A stretch of DNA of 24,810 nt, from the NCBI GenBank assembly GCA_016748015.1, contig JAAOMT010000526.1:1-24810 (forward strand). The letters run 5' to 3'. Position numbers and translations under genes: made by a program. Under the pieces are notes generated by a model. It made no database searches. It was not told the DNA's origin and saw nothing but the letters and a program-made list of their open reading frames with translations. Each line of letters begins with the position of its first letter. The stretch's first letter is position 1. Positions 1 through 10,528 of the stretch are shown here, one piece after another. The stretch is from Geosiphon pyriformis (taxonomy: Eukaryota > Glomeromycota > Glomeromycetes > Archaeosporales > Geosiphonaceae).

Positions 1-741
1 CTGCTTGTATATTAAACCCAAATAGATATCAAACAAACCACCCAAATTCATGGAAGCATAAACAGCTTTGTGATTGGTATTAAAATAGTCCTCAACATCA
101 GCCATACTATCATCTACTATAGCATTGACCAAACATGAAAAAATAAGAATATAATTGAGAGCTTTAGTGACACCACAAAAATTGGTCCACATAGGTGTCT
201 TAACAAACAAACTTTCTCTTAGAGAATTAACTAAACCCAAATCAAAGCACTTCTTGAAGCTAGTATACTTCCAGGTCCCGTCTTTATTGAAATCACCATC
301 CAAAATAACAAAGGAGAACTTATTTACTGCCTTTACAATAAAAGAGTTGATTTTACCAGCCTGAAAAAACCAAACCACCAACAAAGCACCAGCATAGAGT
401 CCTAAAATTGACACAGAAAGATTATTTTTGAAGAGTAACTTGAGAGAAAGAAGTTAACCAAAAACTTTGGAAACCTTATACATATGTCTTGCCAAAGAAT
501 TGTTCATGATAATTGCAACATCAGAACCCAAATGATCAAAGTACAAACCAGATGTGAAAATCCAGACACTATCAAATTTATTTATGATCCATGAGTGAAT
601 CTTGCCCCTTAACTTAGTTTCAATAACAATAGAAATCAAATTGTTCCTTTCTTTATGCCAATGAATTACATCATGCTGTTTTGCAAAATTATTCAAACCC
701 CTAACATTGTATGTGGCAATCTTCCAAACTAGACTGGTCAT
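1..741 (-). pseudogene. LINE A ORF2, N-terminal APE-type endonuclease, partial
   Basis: This is the 5' part of the LINE ORF2 polyprotein, whose endonuclease nicks target DNA to prime reverse transcription. It starts at the ATG at 741, which overlaps the ORF1 stop as ATGA. Visible motifs are IATYNVRGLNN (catalytic Asn), a Glu in VIETKLRGK, and LDGDFN (catalytic Asp/Asn pair). The terminal Asp-His motif reads NTNHKAV where copy C has DTDHKAV, so a catalytic Asp appears changed to Asn at about 70-81. One in-frame TAA (451-453) interrupts the reading frame, which otherwise continues to the window edge. The reverse transcriptase is outside the window. Confidence 0.87.
738..741 (-). promoter_or_regulatory. 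ATGA stop/start overlap joining LINE A ORF1 and ORF2
   Basis: The ORF1 TGA (738-740) and ORF2 ATG (739-741) share two bases. The same arrangement occurs in copy C, and in mutated form in copy B. Such overlaps are known to support termination-reinitiation in bicistronic retroelement RNAs; that mechanism is inferred here. Confidence 0.7.
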
Positions 742-2520
742 TGAGAAGGAGTTTTGAAAAGTGCACTGCCAGCCAAAATTGAACCATTAAATCTCGCTGT
801 AAGACTTAGAACTGAAGCAGAAAGTCTTTCCAACATGTTTTCCAATTTTTTTACTTCAAGAGAAGCAAAAGAGTCCAAAGTCGCAGCAGTTTCACCATTT
901 GTGGTCTCACTCAAACCCTTTTTCATCACTACATCACTCACCTGATTCTGTAATGGGAAGGTCACCAGCAGCTAATATTCAGAGCTAGGCTGGGAAACTG
1001 CTAGCATAAATAAGTTCAACCTCTTAGCCAACTCACTAATTTGTTCCATAAGGCTGGCAAGACTGCTTTCCAAAACAGTAAATCTTTTTTCAACATCACT
1101 TATATCAGGGAGAATAGGCTTTATCTCCAAAGAGAAGCCAGAATTGATTGACACTTTTCACACAGAAAGAGGAAGAAAAGCATTTTCACCAACAATTTTT
1201 GCCCAAAAAACCCCACCAAAAGCAACAGGATGAGCAATCAGAACCAAATGCTTAGCATAGATGGTTGCCAACCTGCTTTTATTTATGTCTGAGAAAGGTC
1301 TGTGAGAAGATTTCTCAGAGGAAAAATTCACACCTATAGCACAGCCCAAAGATATATGACTCAATCTCTCACACTCAATACATTTAGAAAAATCCAAAGG
1401 AGACCAATACATATTCACACTCCTTAAAACTGAAGTAATTTCTATGACAGCATTCAAAGAATTGGCCAATTTAAAACAAACAACAGTGCATTTGGCCTGA
1501 GCATACATAACAGAATGATGATTTATTGTACATGTTTTTCCATTCACAGAGCCAATATAGTCCCAGATGTTATAAGCAGTTGTTCCTATTGACAGAGTAT
1601 AGAGCAAAGCCCTATGTTGATTTCTCATGTCCCACAATTCTTTGTCTCAATCAGCTCTGGCCACATGCACAGCATCTTTTTCAATTAAGATAGACCAACA
1701 AACAGTGACTAAATTAGCCTGTTCACTCTTACTAAATTCAACTATAGCCTTTTGCCACAAACCCACCAACTGCATTTTGATTGACATTACTACACCAAAA
1801 CCAGATAGTACAGCATGCACAGCTTCAGTTGATGTTTCAACAGGAATTTTCTTTAATACCACAGCCCAATCTGAACACTCAAATGATTTTTTGAGATCGG
1901 AGTTTACCAAAATTTTTATTTCTACGGCCTTTTTAGAAGCCTGCACCAGACTCAATTCGGAAGTAAACATTGCTCTGATGATCCCAGCAAATTTTGAAGA
2001 GGTAAAGATCTCTCCAAAACTATTGATTTTTGAAAACAATTTCCTGACAACCACAAGTTTTTCTTGAATAGATTTCTTAACAATATTATCCAAGTTAATA
2101 TCCAAAGTGAAAGACTTTCTGACAGAAACATTGACTAAGTTTTTCAAAGGGAGAGAGAACCACAGGTTTGTTCAAAAGTATATCATCAATATTATCACCC
2201 AAGAAGTTAATTTTCCCCAGTGGCTTCCCAAGTGTTTTTTTGGTATGAATCCTTGAACTTTTAGATATTTGCTTTGAGTTTTCTCCAGTAAGAGCTCTAC
2301 CATCTTTATGGTCAAAGCTAGTTTCCTTAACTAAACATTTCTCCTCTATATCCATATTATTAGACTCAGTAATATCACCAGTTTTAGAACCTCAAGAATA
2401 ACCACTTAACACCTTAGTAGTAGCAAATTTTCTATTACCAATATTATCCTCCAAAACACCATCTTTTCTCTTTTTTCTGGACTCAGTAGACTTGACACCA
2501 ATGTTAAAGCTAGGCTCCAT
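738..2520 (-). pseudogene. LINE A ORF1 (RNA-binding Gag-like protein), degenerate
   Basis: This is the first protein of the LINE, expected to bind the element RNA and form the RNP. I place the start at the ATG at 2518-2520, because the sequence upstream (2521-2692) resembles the LINE 5' UTR; a longer N-terminus is possible. In order there is a basic linker (ESRKKRKDG), then a conserved region around VSVRKSFTLDINL to WQKAIVEFSKSEQA (about 1700-2140) that looks like an RRM fold, then a CCHC knuckle CIECERLSHISLGC (about 1330-1375), and a C-terminal segment with possible coiled-coil character. The frame shifts near 2150, and in-frame stops lie near 2390, 1647, 1155 and 969. The stop at 738-740 overlaps the ORF2 start. 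Confidence 0.82.
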
Positions 2521-2692
2521 AATTGACTTGTTTAGAACTGCAATACTAGGGCCAACAGTGGTCTTGTAGTCAAGCACAAACAGTTTGGAATTAGCATATT
2601 GAATGATAAAAATAGAAAATACTTCTTTCAAAAAATATTTAGGCTCTTTTTTGAGAATTTGGGATAAATGAAAGAAAGAAGTTTTTTTTTGC

Positions 2693-2888
2693 TATTTGTC
2701 TTGTAACAAATAAAAAATAACCTAAAAAAAAATTTATTGATAAATTTACTTTAAATTTTAAATTTTTTTTAATTAATATATCTTATTATATTAACAAAAA
2801 ATTTATATTTTAATTATACTAAATTTAAACAAATTATTTATTAATAAATAAATAAATATTTATAAAAAATTTATTTTTGCAATAAAAA
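2693..2888. other. AT-rich spacer between LINE A and LINE B
   Basis: This stretch consists almost entirely of A and T homopolymer runs and short TTTAAA/AATTTA words. I see no gene, RNA or recognisable element relic. It separates the 5' end of copy A from the poly(A)-tailed 3' end of copy B, both on the minus strand, so it is either old intergenic DNA or a decayed element. Confidence 0.6.
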
Positions 2889-3026
2889 TTTTTTTTTTTA
2901 ATTCCACTTTTAATGAGTGAAGTCTAACTGCTATTTAGTACATAGAACCAAACTAAGTGACCCAAACTAAATGCAATTTATGCACTTACTACATATGGCT
3001 AGCCATTCAGGCCAGTTAAGGCAACA
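2889..3026 (-). other. LINE B 3' UTR and poly(A) tail
   Basis: The plus strand begins with 11 T (the tail), followed by a block containing GAGTGAAGTC that recurs at 11458-11591 next to copy C. In both copies about 130 bases separate the tail from the ORF2 stop. The conserved block probably serves as the RT recognition site for target-primed reverse transcription (inference). Confidence 0.78.
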
Positions 3027-3811
3027 CTACACATCTATAATAACACTAACAACACCACCTAGATCAGAAAAAAAACAGTATGGCAAATGACAACCAAAGC
3101 TAACAGTAAATAATTCGACCACACCAAGCATTCTAACCACTTCACCTGACAATACAGATGAAACATCACAAGACAGACCAGAAACAACTCCACCCTCAAC
3201 AACCAAATCAGTCTTCTCTATCTGCACCCTATGCTCAGACTTTATCAATTATGCTTTTACATGATGTAGATCAGCTATAAACCTAATAAAATTGACAACC
3301 TCACCAATGGCCTGCTTCTTATCATTAAATACACCCCGAGTCTTTTCGCATCATTCATTTAGCACAAAGCCTTTACACACAATAGAATACAAACCAACAT
3401 CCAAAAAACAGGTAGACAATGTCCACAAAACAGCTGAAAACAACGAGTCACAAAGACCTGCCACCAAAATCCAACGAGCAGAAGTCTCAACCAGAACCTC
3501 ACCATGAATAACAACATCCTGAGAGCATGTGAAGACATGGTCAGAAAATTCCACTTCACCACACAGCAGGCACAATATGCCAGGATAACTCTTATTATAC
3601 AGTCTTTTTTGAACAGCTATCAGAAGACATTTGTGTACAGCCTTCATCAAATATGAGTGCAAGTTCAAAGTTTTTTGACCAGTGAATCCAGCAAGCATAT
3701 AAGAGTCCAGATGCCAAATCTTCACAGTAGAAATCCAGTCTACACACCCAATCAAGTCAACAGGTATCACACCCACACCAGCCCAGCCTCCCAGTAAGCA
3801 TGATTAATAGA

Positions 3812-4320
3812 TCAAAAAATGTCCCTTACAAAGTGACGAGCATTGCCAAAGATTGCTGTGTTTTCAGCCACCAAATAACGTTCATGAACCCCTGCCAACA
3901 AAGAGAAGGGAGATTGAGCAGCTTTCCCAGCCATTAAATCAGTCTTGGCATTATCTGAAACACCAAAATGGCCCTTAACCTTAACCCAAACCACTTCGAG
4001 ATCTTTTTCCTTAACCAAATTGAAAATATGGCATCTTTCTAACCAGCACCAATTACAAAAATCAGGCATAGCACAAGACAACTCCGACAAACAGACATCA
4101 ATAACAGCTTGGCTATTAATATGCAAAATCACCTAACAAAAAGAAAGTACACACTCAAGAGCCAATGCAACAGCCTGCAACTCAGCCAGAGTAGAGGACA
4201 ATAGACTACTAACCACAACACCAATACTCTTATCCAAAACCGGAAAATATGTAGCAGCACTACAAACAGCATTAACTGAGCCAGCATTTCTCAAAGATCC
4301 ATTAGTATACACCCCATTTT
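3812..4320 (-). other. LINE B RNase H domain
   Basis: A type-I RNase H fold follows the RT. It opens with VYTNGSLRN (first Asp mutated to Asn), then AELQAVALALE (catalytic Glu kept), then INSQAVIDV (second Asp mutated), then WVKVKGHFGVSDN. An in-frame TAG near 4133 splits it. In a live element it would degrade the RNA strand of the RNA/DNA hybrid. Two lost acidic residues make activity very unlikely. Confidence 0.82.
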
Positions 4321-5169
4321 TCACCAGAGAAAACACATTAGAATCTAAAATGTTCATATTAACAGATTGAACAAAACCAGCAAAACTGGAAGCAGAAAAG
4401 TCCTGAACCAACATAAACTTGGACATGACCAAGAACCAGCATGGCACAAGGCCCCATGGGTCCAATCTCTTCCAACAACAAAAGGTCTTCCAATTCAGCA
4501 CATGGCCCCTCTTATCCAAAAGCCAATCACCAAAAGCAACCCCAAAATGCTTTAGAAAGTGAACAGAATTAAAATACTCAGAACTACCTAGAATTAATGA
4601 AAGTGGAAACTGATCTGGACTGCGAAAGACATTGGGAAGGTTGTTAGCCAAAGAAAGCTCATTACTCAAAAAAATTTTCGCAATCCCAGCCAAAAAATTG
4701 TTGACTGGACTAACACGCAGCTTGACAGGAAACTGCAAAGGATCCAGAGGAGCCCAACCAAGAACCTGCAAGTCCAAAAACCTATGATCGAACAAATGCC
4801 CAAGGACCCCAGAGGCATTAAAAAAGGACACTAAAGCAGCAATCTTCTCTTCAGATTGCACTTGTTCAAAAGTTTTCAAGCCATACAAAGAAGGGTGATA
4901 TAAGATAGCATCTGGAAAATCATGAGGCAAACCAGCTTTGGACTTAAGACTCTTTTTAACTATGACATCCCATTTGCAACAAACACCAGACAAAACAAAA
5001 CTAAATTGAGTCCGGTAACTAACAATAGGCTGTAAGACAGCCGAAACCAAATACGAGAACTGTTTATCCATGATAGCCTTCCTGAGCATGATGTTAACAA
5101 AAAAACAAACATCAGAATAAGCTTTGGACACACTAGATTTAGACAAACCCTCTGTAGATAAGAAGATAC

Positions 5170-6270
5170 CCAGATAACAATAAGCTTCGCCCTTTTTAGC
5201 AATTGAGATCGGCTGATCACAAATACTCAGAGAGGCAACTCTAACACCTTGGTTAATAGAAATAGCTACTGTCTTATCATTATTAATAGAAATATCATTG
5301 ATTTCGAAGAACTCACTGGCAATGTTCAGAGCGTACTAAATGGAGGCCTGACAATTTTCAATCCAAATCATATCATTGACGAATGCACCAGCTGCCAAAT
5401 AAGATGTCATCCCACCCACACTTTCAACTCTGCTTGTCTTTGCAACAAACTTAGAATTAACATGGTATCTACACAAATGCTTGTGTTTTTTTACTTTACA
5501 TAAGAGTAAATCATAAAAAATTCTCTATAAGAGAGGTGAAAAAACTTCACCCTGGTCCAATTCATTATGTACACTATAGCCATTTGACAAGCCAAAATCA
5601 GTCATCACCCTGTTAACCCTATCCTCGTGAATGTTTTCAAAAAATCTAATAAACCGCTTACACATTTTGATGCACTACAAACTAGCTCTTAAGTGAAACC
5701 AATTAACAGAATCATACACCTTCCGCATATCCTGCAAAACCAACCAAATTTCTCTATTTTTTCCAAGAACATTCTCCACAACTGAACCAACTGCAAACAC
5801 TGGAGATAGTCTAGAAGTATCTCGGAGTACTGAAAAATTATCACCCCAGAGAACACCAAACTTACTACAAGTTAAAGAGATGTGATCAAACAAAATCTTA
5901 AACAAAATTTTTCTGGCAGTCTTAATCAGAGCAATAGGTTAAGTGTTTGTAAGAGCCCCATCCCAATCATAAGGCTTGGGAATCATTGAGACCCATGCTC
6001 TTTTCCAAAAAACAGGCACCATGTCAACAGATAAGCACACATTCAGCAACACCAAAAGGCATTCCAACACCTTACCACAACCATGTTTCCAAAGTTCATT
6101 GGGAATGCCAGACAAGCCAGTAGCTTTGCCATCAGAAAGACCATTAGTAACTGAAAGTAATTCACCCATGCTAATTGCATTCATTACACTAGAAAAGGCA
6201 TCATCCCTAACATAGTTCAAAGGTGCATACTGACGAGCCCAGAGATCAAGCAGCACCATAGGCATCACAT
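5170..6270 (-). other. LINE B reverse transcriptase domain
   Basis: The non-LTR RT core can be followed from KATGLSGIPNELWKHG and WVSMIPKPYDWDG (about 5960-6130), through LVLQDMRKVYDSV (about 5700-5740, carrying the first catalytic Asp), to GAFVNDMIWIG (5365-5390), the degenerate second catalytic motif. It ends in INNDKTVAI (about 5260-5290). Copy C has the same layout with an intact FVDD. In-frame stops interrupt the domain at several points. Confidence 0.86.
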
Positions 6271-7683
6271 GCTTCCGTGTTCAACTCTCCATAATTTTGT
6301 CAACACTTAACCTGACCTCCTCCGGCTTCAATATCAACTCATAATCAACCACCAAGTGATCTAACACCATCTTTCGAAACAGCTGATTTAGAACACTCCT
6401 AATTATACTCTTTTTGTCTGAGCAAAATCGTTCTATATGCTTCTCAATAGCCTTTTTGATAGTAGTCTCTTGCAACAACTTTGACTTAAACATCTTGGAT
6501 TTTCTGTACCCTTTTCTGACAAGTTACAAGTAACTAAGAAAGTCCTCCACTTTTTGGCCACCACAAACTATGTTCTCCAAAATGAGAGCTTTATTGGCAT
6601 CCAGAGCCGACCATTTTTTCACAAATTGATCGAAACCAGAAGTATTAGCAAAGGTTAGGCATTTGACTATCTTGGCAACCAGAAACTCCAAACCCAGGAA
6701 CTTAAAAGAATGTTTATCTTTTGAGCACTGAAAATCACAGAACCAATGTCTAGAAAATATTTCATCTGCAAAATTCACCACCACCTTTTTCAGCAAAGAC
6801 CACATAGCATCCAAATCAAGACCAGCAGCAGCGCCAAAAAACCTTCCTTTTACCTCCAACATCTTAGCAAAAGAACATTTCTTAAAACGGGACCACCCAG
6901 CACTATTAACATTCTTGATTCTAAACTTCCAATAATCTTTGTTGGCCTGCTTACACAAACCATTTAGCCAAACATTTAAGAGTCCACCCAGGCCAACCAA
7001 AACTATGACAGATTTGTGATCCATATTGAAGAAATCAGAAACAGAATTGACACAATGCTTCACAACAGCAGAAGATAGAGTTCCACTAACAAGAATAAAA
7101 TCAATTGTCTTCTCCACCCCCTTAAAATTGCTCCATGTAGCCATTTTGACCAAAGAGTGTCTAGCAAAAGAATTAACTAAACCCAAACCCAAACAGAACT
7201 TAAAACTTGTACTCCTCCCAGAGTCATTTTCATTGAAATTGCCACCCAGAACAACAAAAATGCTGGAGTTAACAGCCTTAGTAATAAAAAAATTCACTGC
7301 AGAAGCCTGAACAAACCTAGTCTCAGAAGAAGCACCAGCATACAAACCCAGAATTGTAACTGAAAGCTTGCTTTTAAACAAAAGCTGAATCGAAATCAAA
7401 TGACCAGGAACCTCCTCAACCCTAGAAACATGGTGAGCCAAAGAGTTGTTTATGATCACAGTAACGCCAGTACCGAGATAACCAATATCCAACCCAGAAG
7501 TAAAAATCCGAACCCCATCAAATTTGTCTTTGATTTATAATCCAGAAAAAGATCTCAATTTTGTCTCAGTAACAAAAAAAACCATATTTTCAGAACTCAC
7601 ATGTTCACGAACAATGTCTGTCTGTTTTGCAGGGACATTGATACCCCAAACGTTGCATGTAGCAAATTTTCAGATCAGACCAC

Positions 7684-9552
7684 TTATTGGGATGACGGAG
7701 GTAGTGACAAACCTGAACAAAAACACAAAAGATCTAATCTCACCATGATTGAACTGAACAAAGCCTCCAAAGCAGACATTTTAGACTCCAAACTGCCCAT
7801 CTTGGAAGTGAAAACCTTTGAACCACTCGAACTAAAACCATTTGTAGATCCACCACCACTTGAAAAGGGAGAAGCAGGCAAAGCCAACATACTATCCAGA
7901 GCCATATCTGAATCCACAACCAGAGCCGAAAGCACAGACACAGCCAAAGGAGAAGCACAAAATAGAGACGCCAATAGTACCAGTTCAACAAAACTCAATT
8001 TTTTAAGAATGACAGAAACTTGATCTGATAGAATTTCCAAAGAGTGCTCCAAAACTGCCAAATGCTTACCCAATCCATTGACTTGAGGACTGGAAAAACC
8101 CAAAGAGAGAGGTGAACCACTAGAGAGCACACCAGAACCAAAAGGGGAGCCACCAGAAGAGGCATCAAGAAACACTACCTAAGCCCACAATTTGCCACCA
8201 AAGGCAGCAGAACGGGAGATAGGAACCTTCTTTTTCGCATACAACTTAGCCAACCGAAAACAATCAAAACCAGAAGCAGGCTTTTTGAATGAACTTGAGA
8301 GCTCAGAAGATGATGCTACCAATGCATCACACTTCAGGATCGAATGGCCAAAATGTCCACACTTTTTACATTTAACCAAATCCAATCTGGCCCATGAGAA
8401 TCACACACCACCAAAAATAGGCTCAGTATGAAAGACAGTATCCAAATCCTTCTTAGATTCAAAGCCAACAACAGTGCAATAAACCCTATTACCAGTGTCT
8501 AATAAACAATTGATGATACATGTTTTCTCACCAGCCCTATTCAAAAAAGTATCAAGATTATGCACAGTTGTTCCCATTGGCAAGATAAACAGAAGTGCCC
8601 TGAATTAGTTCCTAGAAGCCCAAGTTTCACAATCTTCTATGGCCATAGCCACACAAACCAAGTTTTTCCCAATCAGGAATAACTATTTTGAAGCCAACTG
8701 CGCAGCCTGATCAGAATCAGCAAATTCTACCACAGCTTTTTGCCATAAACCAATTAGTTGAATTTTAATTGATTTAATTTTGCCAAATTCAGCTATTGCA
8801 GTAACAATCATATTTTTAGGCGTGTTCATGAGAATTTTTTTAATTACTATGGCCCAATTCAAATGAATTCCTTGTTTTTTAAGATCACTGTTTATGTTGA
8901 TCCCATTTTCACCAGCCAATAAAATGGCCTTTTTCATGCTTTTCTCTGATGTAAATGTTGATTTGATAATCCGTTCAAATTTTGAGGGAGTAGTGGCCCT
9001 CCCAAAACCATTGATTTTTGAAAAAATTTTTCTGATGAACTGAGTTTTTGATGTAGCCAATTTCTTTTTCACAGCCAAAAGATTGATATCTAAAGCAAAT
9101 GATTTCTTAACTAACACCTCCACAGGAGTTTTAATAATCTTGGGATCAATTCAAATCTTTTCCAAAGGAATTTTGTTTTTAAGGGAGGGTGGAAAAGGCT
9201 TTACCTTTTCATCTATCTCAAAGTCAAGAGGATCAATAGGAGAACCAAAATTCACACTAGTATTCACTCATTTAGTCTTGGGAGTATAAACAGCCAAATC
9301 CAAGAGAGAACCATCAAAATCACCAGACATACTAACATCTTCATTATCACCAGAAAGACTGTCTACATCAGAATATACACTAACACCAGAACCAGACTTT
9401 AAAGAGATATTCTTTTCATTATCAGAGTGTTTAACATTCCCAAGAGGAGTTTTCTTTCTTTATAAAAAGGAACCACCAGCAGAACCATGAAACACACCCT
9501 TAGGAACCTTCTTACTAGACATGCTACCACTAGAAAGAGTCTCCAAATCCAT
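7684..9552 (-). pseudogene. LINE B ORF1 (RNA-binding Gag-like protein), interrupted by stops
   Basis: One frame runs from ATG 9550-9552 (MDLETLSSGSMSSKK) to TAA 7684-7686, about 622 codons, with several in-frame stops and no frameshift that I found. It contains an acidic Ser/Asp-rich N-terminal section (about 9290-9420), an RRM-like block (about 8690-9120: VLVKKSFALDINL to LWQKAVVEFADSDQAA), a CCHC knuckle CKKCGHFGHSILKC (about 8320-8365), and a Ser/Leu-rich tail of possible coiled-coil character (7690-8170). The N-terminus matches the relic copy D almost residue for residue once its extra transitions are allowed for. The likely role is binding element RNA in the retrotransposition particle. 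Confidence 0.85.
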
Positions 9553-9680
9553 GACAAAAGGGTTGTTAGTTAAAGAAATGTTAAAATAAAACTAATAGGA
9601 AAAAACAGAAAAACTTCTTTCTCGAAAAAATGCTCTTTGGGGAATTTTAGACATAGAAGAGAAAAAAGTTTTTTTTTGTA
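9553..9680 (-). other. LINE B 5' UTR
   Basis: On the minus strand this holds a block around CCCCAAAGAGC, preceded by an A-run and a CTTTTTTC tract. The same block recurs at 2641-2692 (copy A) and 10529-10600 (copy D), which fixes the element's 5' boundary near 9680. It may include the internal promoter typical of LINEs (inference). Confidence 0.7.
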
Positions 9681-10528
9681 TAAAAATTAACAAATTATTA
9701 ATTAGCAGAAAAACTTTTTTAATCTTTTAGTCAATAGTTATTATTTTGTTAATATTTATTAAGATATTATTAATAATAAAAATTTATTTGTAATATTTAA
9801 AATATATTAAATAATAATTTTATTATTTTTAATTTTTAATAAATATTTAATTATTAAATATAAAATTAAACTAGTTTGTATTTTAATTTTATTAATTTTA
9901 ATAATAAACTTAAAATTTATTTTATAATTACATAAGTATTTATGTTTTTTTATTCTAAACAAAAAAAAATCATAAAATTTTTTTTAAAAACTAAAAAAAA
10001 AATTTTATCTTAATCTAAACTATTATTTATTATATAATTATTAATTAAATTAAAATTTGTTATTATTTTATTTACATAATTATTGTAAAATTTTCAAAAA
10101 ATTTAACATATTTTATAAACCAATTAAAGTTTTTAAATTTTTTAATGTTTTATTATTATTAAACCAATTGTAAAAATCAAAAATTAAGTTAAAATAATTT
10201 TTAAAACCAAAAAATTTTTTACTTAAAAAATATTAAATTTGCTATAAACAGCCAAAAAATAATTAAACAAAATCATAAAAAATTTTTTTAACAATCTTAA
10301 TTAAACAATTTAATAATTTTGCTATTTGACAAATTTTTAATTATATTATATAATTTTTTATAATTAATACTTAACATAATCTTGCTAAAAACATATTATT
10401 ATTAGTAAAAAGCCAAAATCTTTTTTAATACTAATTTTTTTTGTTAATTTTCTATAAAATTAAAATTAATAGTTTTTTATTATTTTTAATATTGGTATTA
10501 ACAAATATAATTTAATTTATATTAAGTT
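9681..10528. other. Extremely AT-rich spacer
   Basis: About 850 bases of near-continuous A/T lie between the outward-pointing 5' ends of copy B (minus) and copy D (plus). No open frame of note, RNA gene, terminal repeat or element motif is visible. Since the neighbouring relic D shows the same composition, this may be another decayed element now beyond recognition by eye. Confidence 0.55.

Larger units (their letters stand above)
1..2692 (-). mobile_element. Non-LTR retrotransposon (LINE) copy A, 5' portion, truncated by window edge
   Basis: The minus strand carries an ORF1 with an RRM-like region and CCHC knuckle, followed by the start of an ORF2 with an APE-type endonuclease. This is the usual order in jockey/L1-like LINEs. 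The right boundary near 2692 is set by similarity to the 5' end of copy B (9625-9680): both have a GAGC-containing block about 30 bases from a T-rich run on the plus strand. The rest of the element (RT, RNase H, 3' end) lies to the left of the window. It is most similar to copy C, especially in the C-terminal half of ORF1. In-frame stops and one frameshift show it is inactive. Confidence 0.88.
3027..7687 (-). pseudogene. LINE B ORF2: endonuclease - reverse transcriptase - RNase H - Cys/His finger
   Basis: This is the LINE replication polyprotein of about 1,550 codons. The endonuclease spans roughly 6950-7687, with FATCNVWG, TETKL and MDHKSV; the GGDFN motif reads GGNFN (7232-7246), losing a catalytic Asp. 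The RT spans roughly 5170-6270, and its core FVDD reads FVND (5372-5383), losing another. The RNase H spans about 3812-4320 and has VYTNGS in place of VYTDGS and INSQ in place of SDSQ. Near 3540-3590 lies a C-terminal finger, CLLCGEVEFSDHVFTC (CX2CX7HX3C). The frame is continuous, with scattered stops, from 7687 to about 3780, then shifts. The expected ATG reads ATA at 7685-7687. Confidence 0.88.
2889..9680 (-). mobile_element. Non-LTR retrotransposon (LINE) copy B, essentially full length, inactive
   Basis: All parts of a two-ORF LINE are present on the minus strand: a conserved 5' UTR start (9625-9680), ORF1 (9552-7684), ORF2 (7687-3027), a 3' UTR shared with copy C, and a poly(A) tail seen as a T run at 2889-2899. 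ORF2 combines APE-type endonuclease, RT, RNase H and a C-terminal Cys/His finger, which is the jockey/I-like plan. ORF1 keeps a single frame throughout and ORF2 one frame until about 3780, with many in-frame stops. This suggests decay mainly by point mutation. The N-terminus and C-terminal half of ORF1 differ from copies A and C, and the N-terminus matches copy D. Confidence 0.9.

Noticed and set aside
155-364. Short plus-strand open frame over LINE A
   Set aside because: It lies antisense to the endonuclease region of LINE A, which shows clear protein motifs; it has no features of its own. The same holds for the other plus-strand frames between 754 and 9289.
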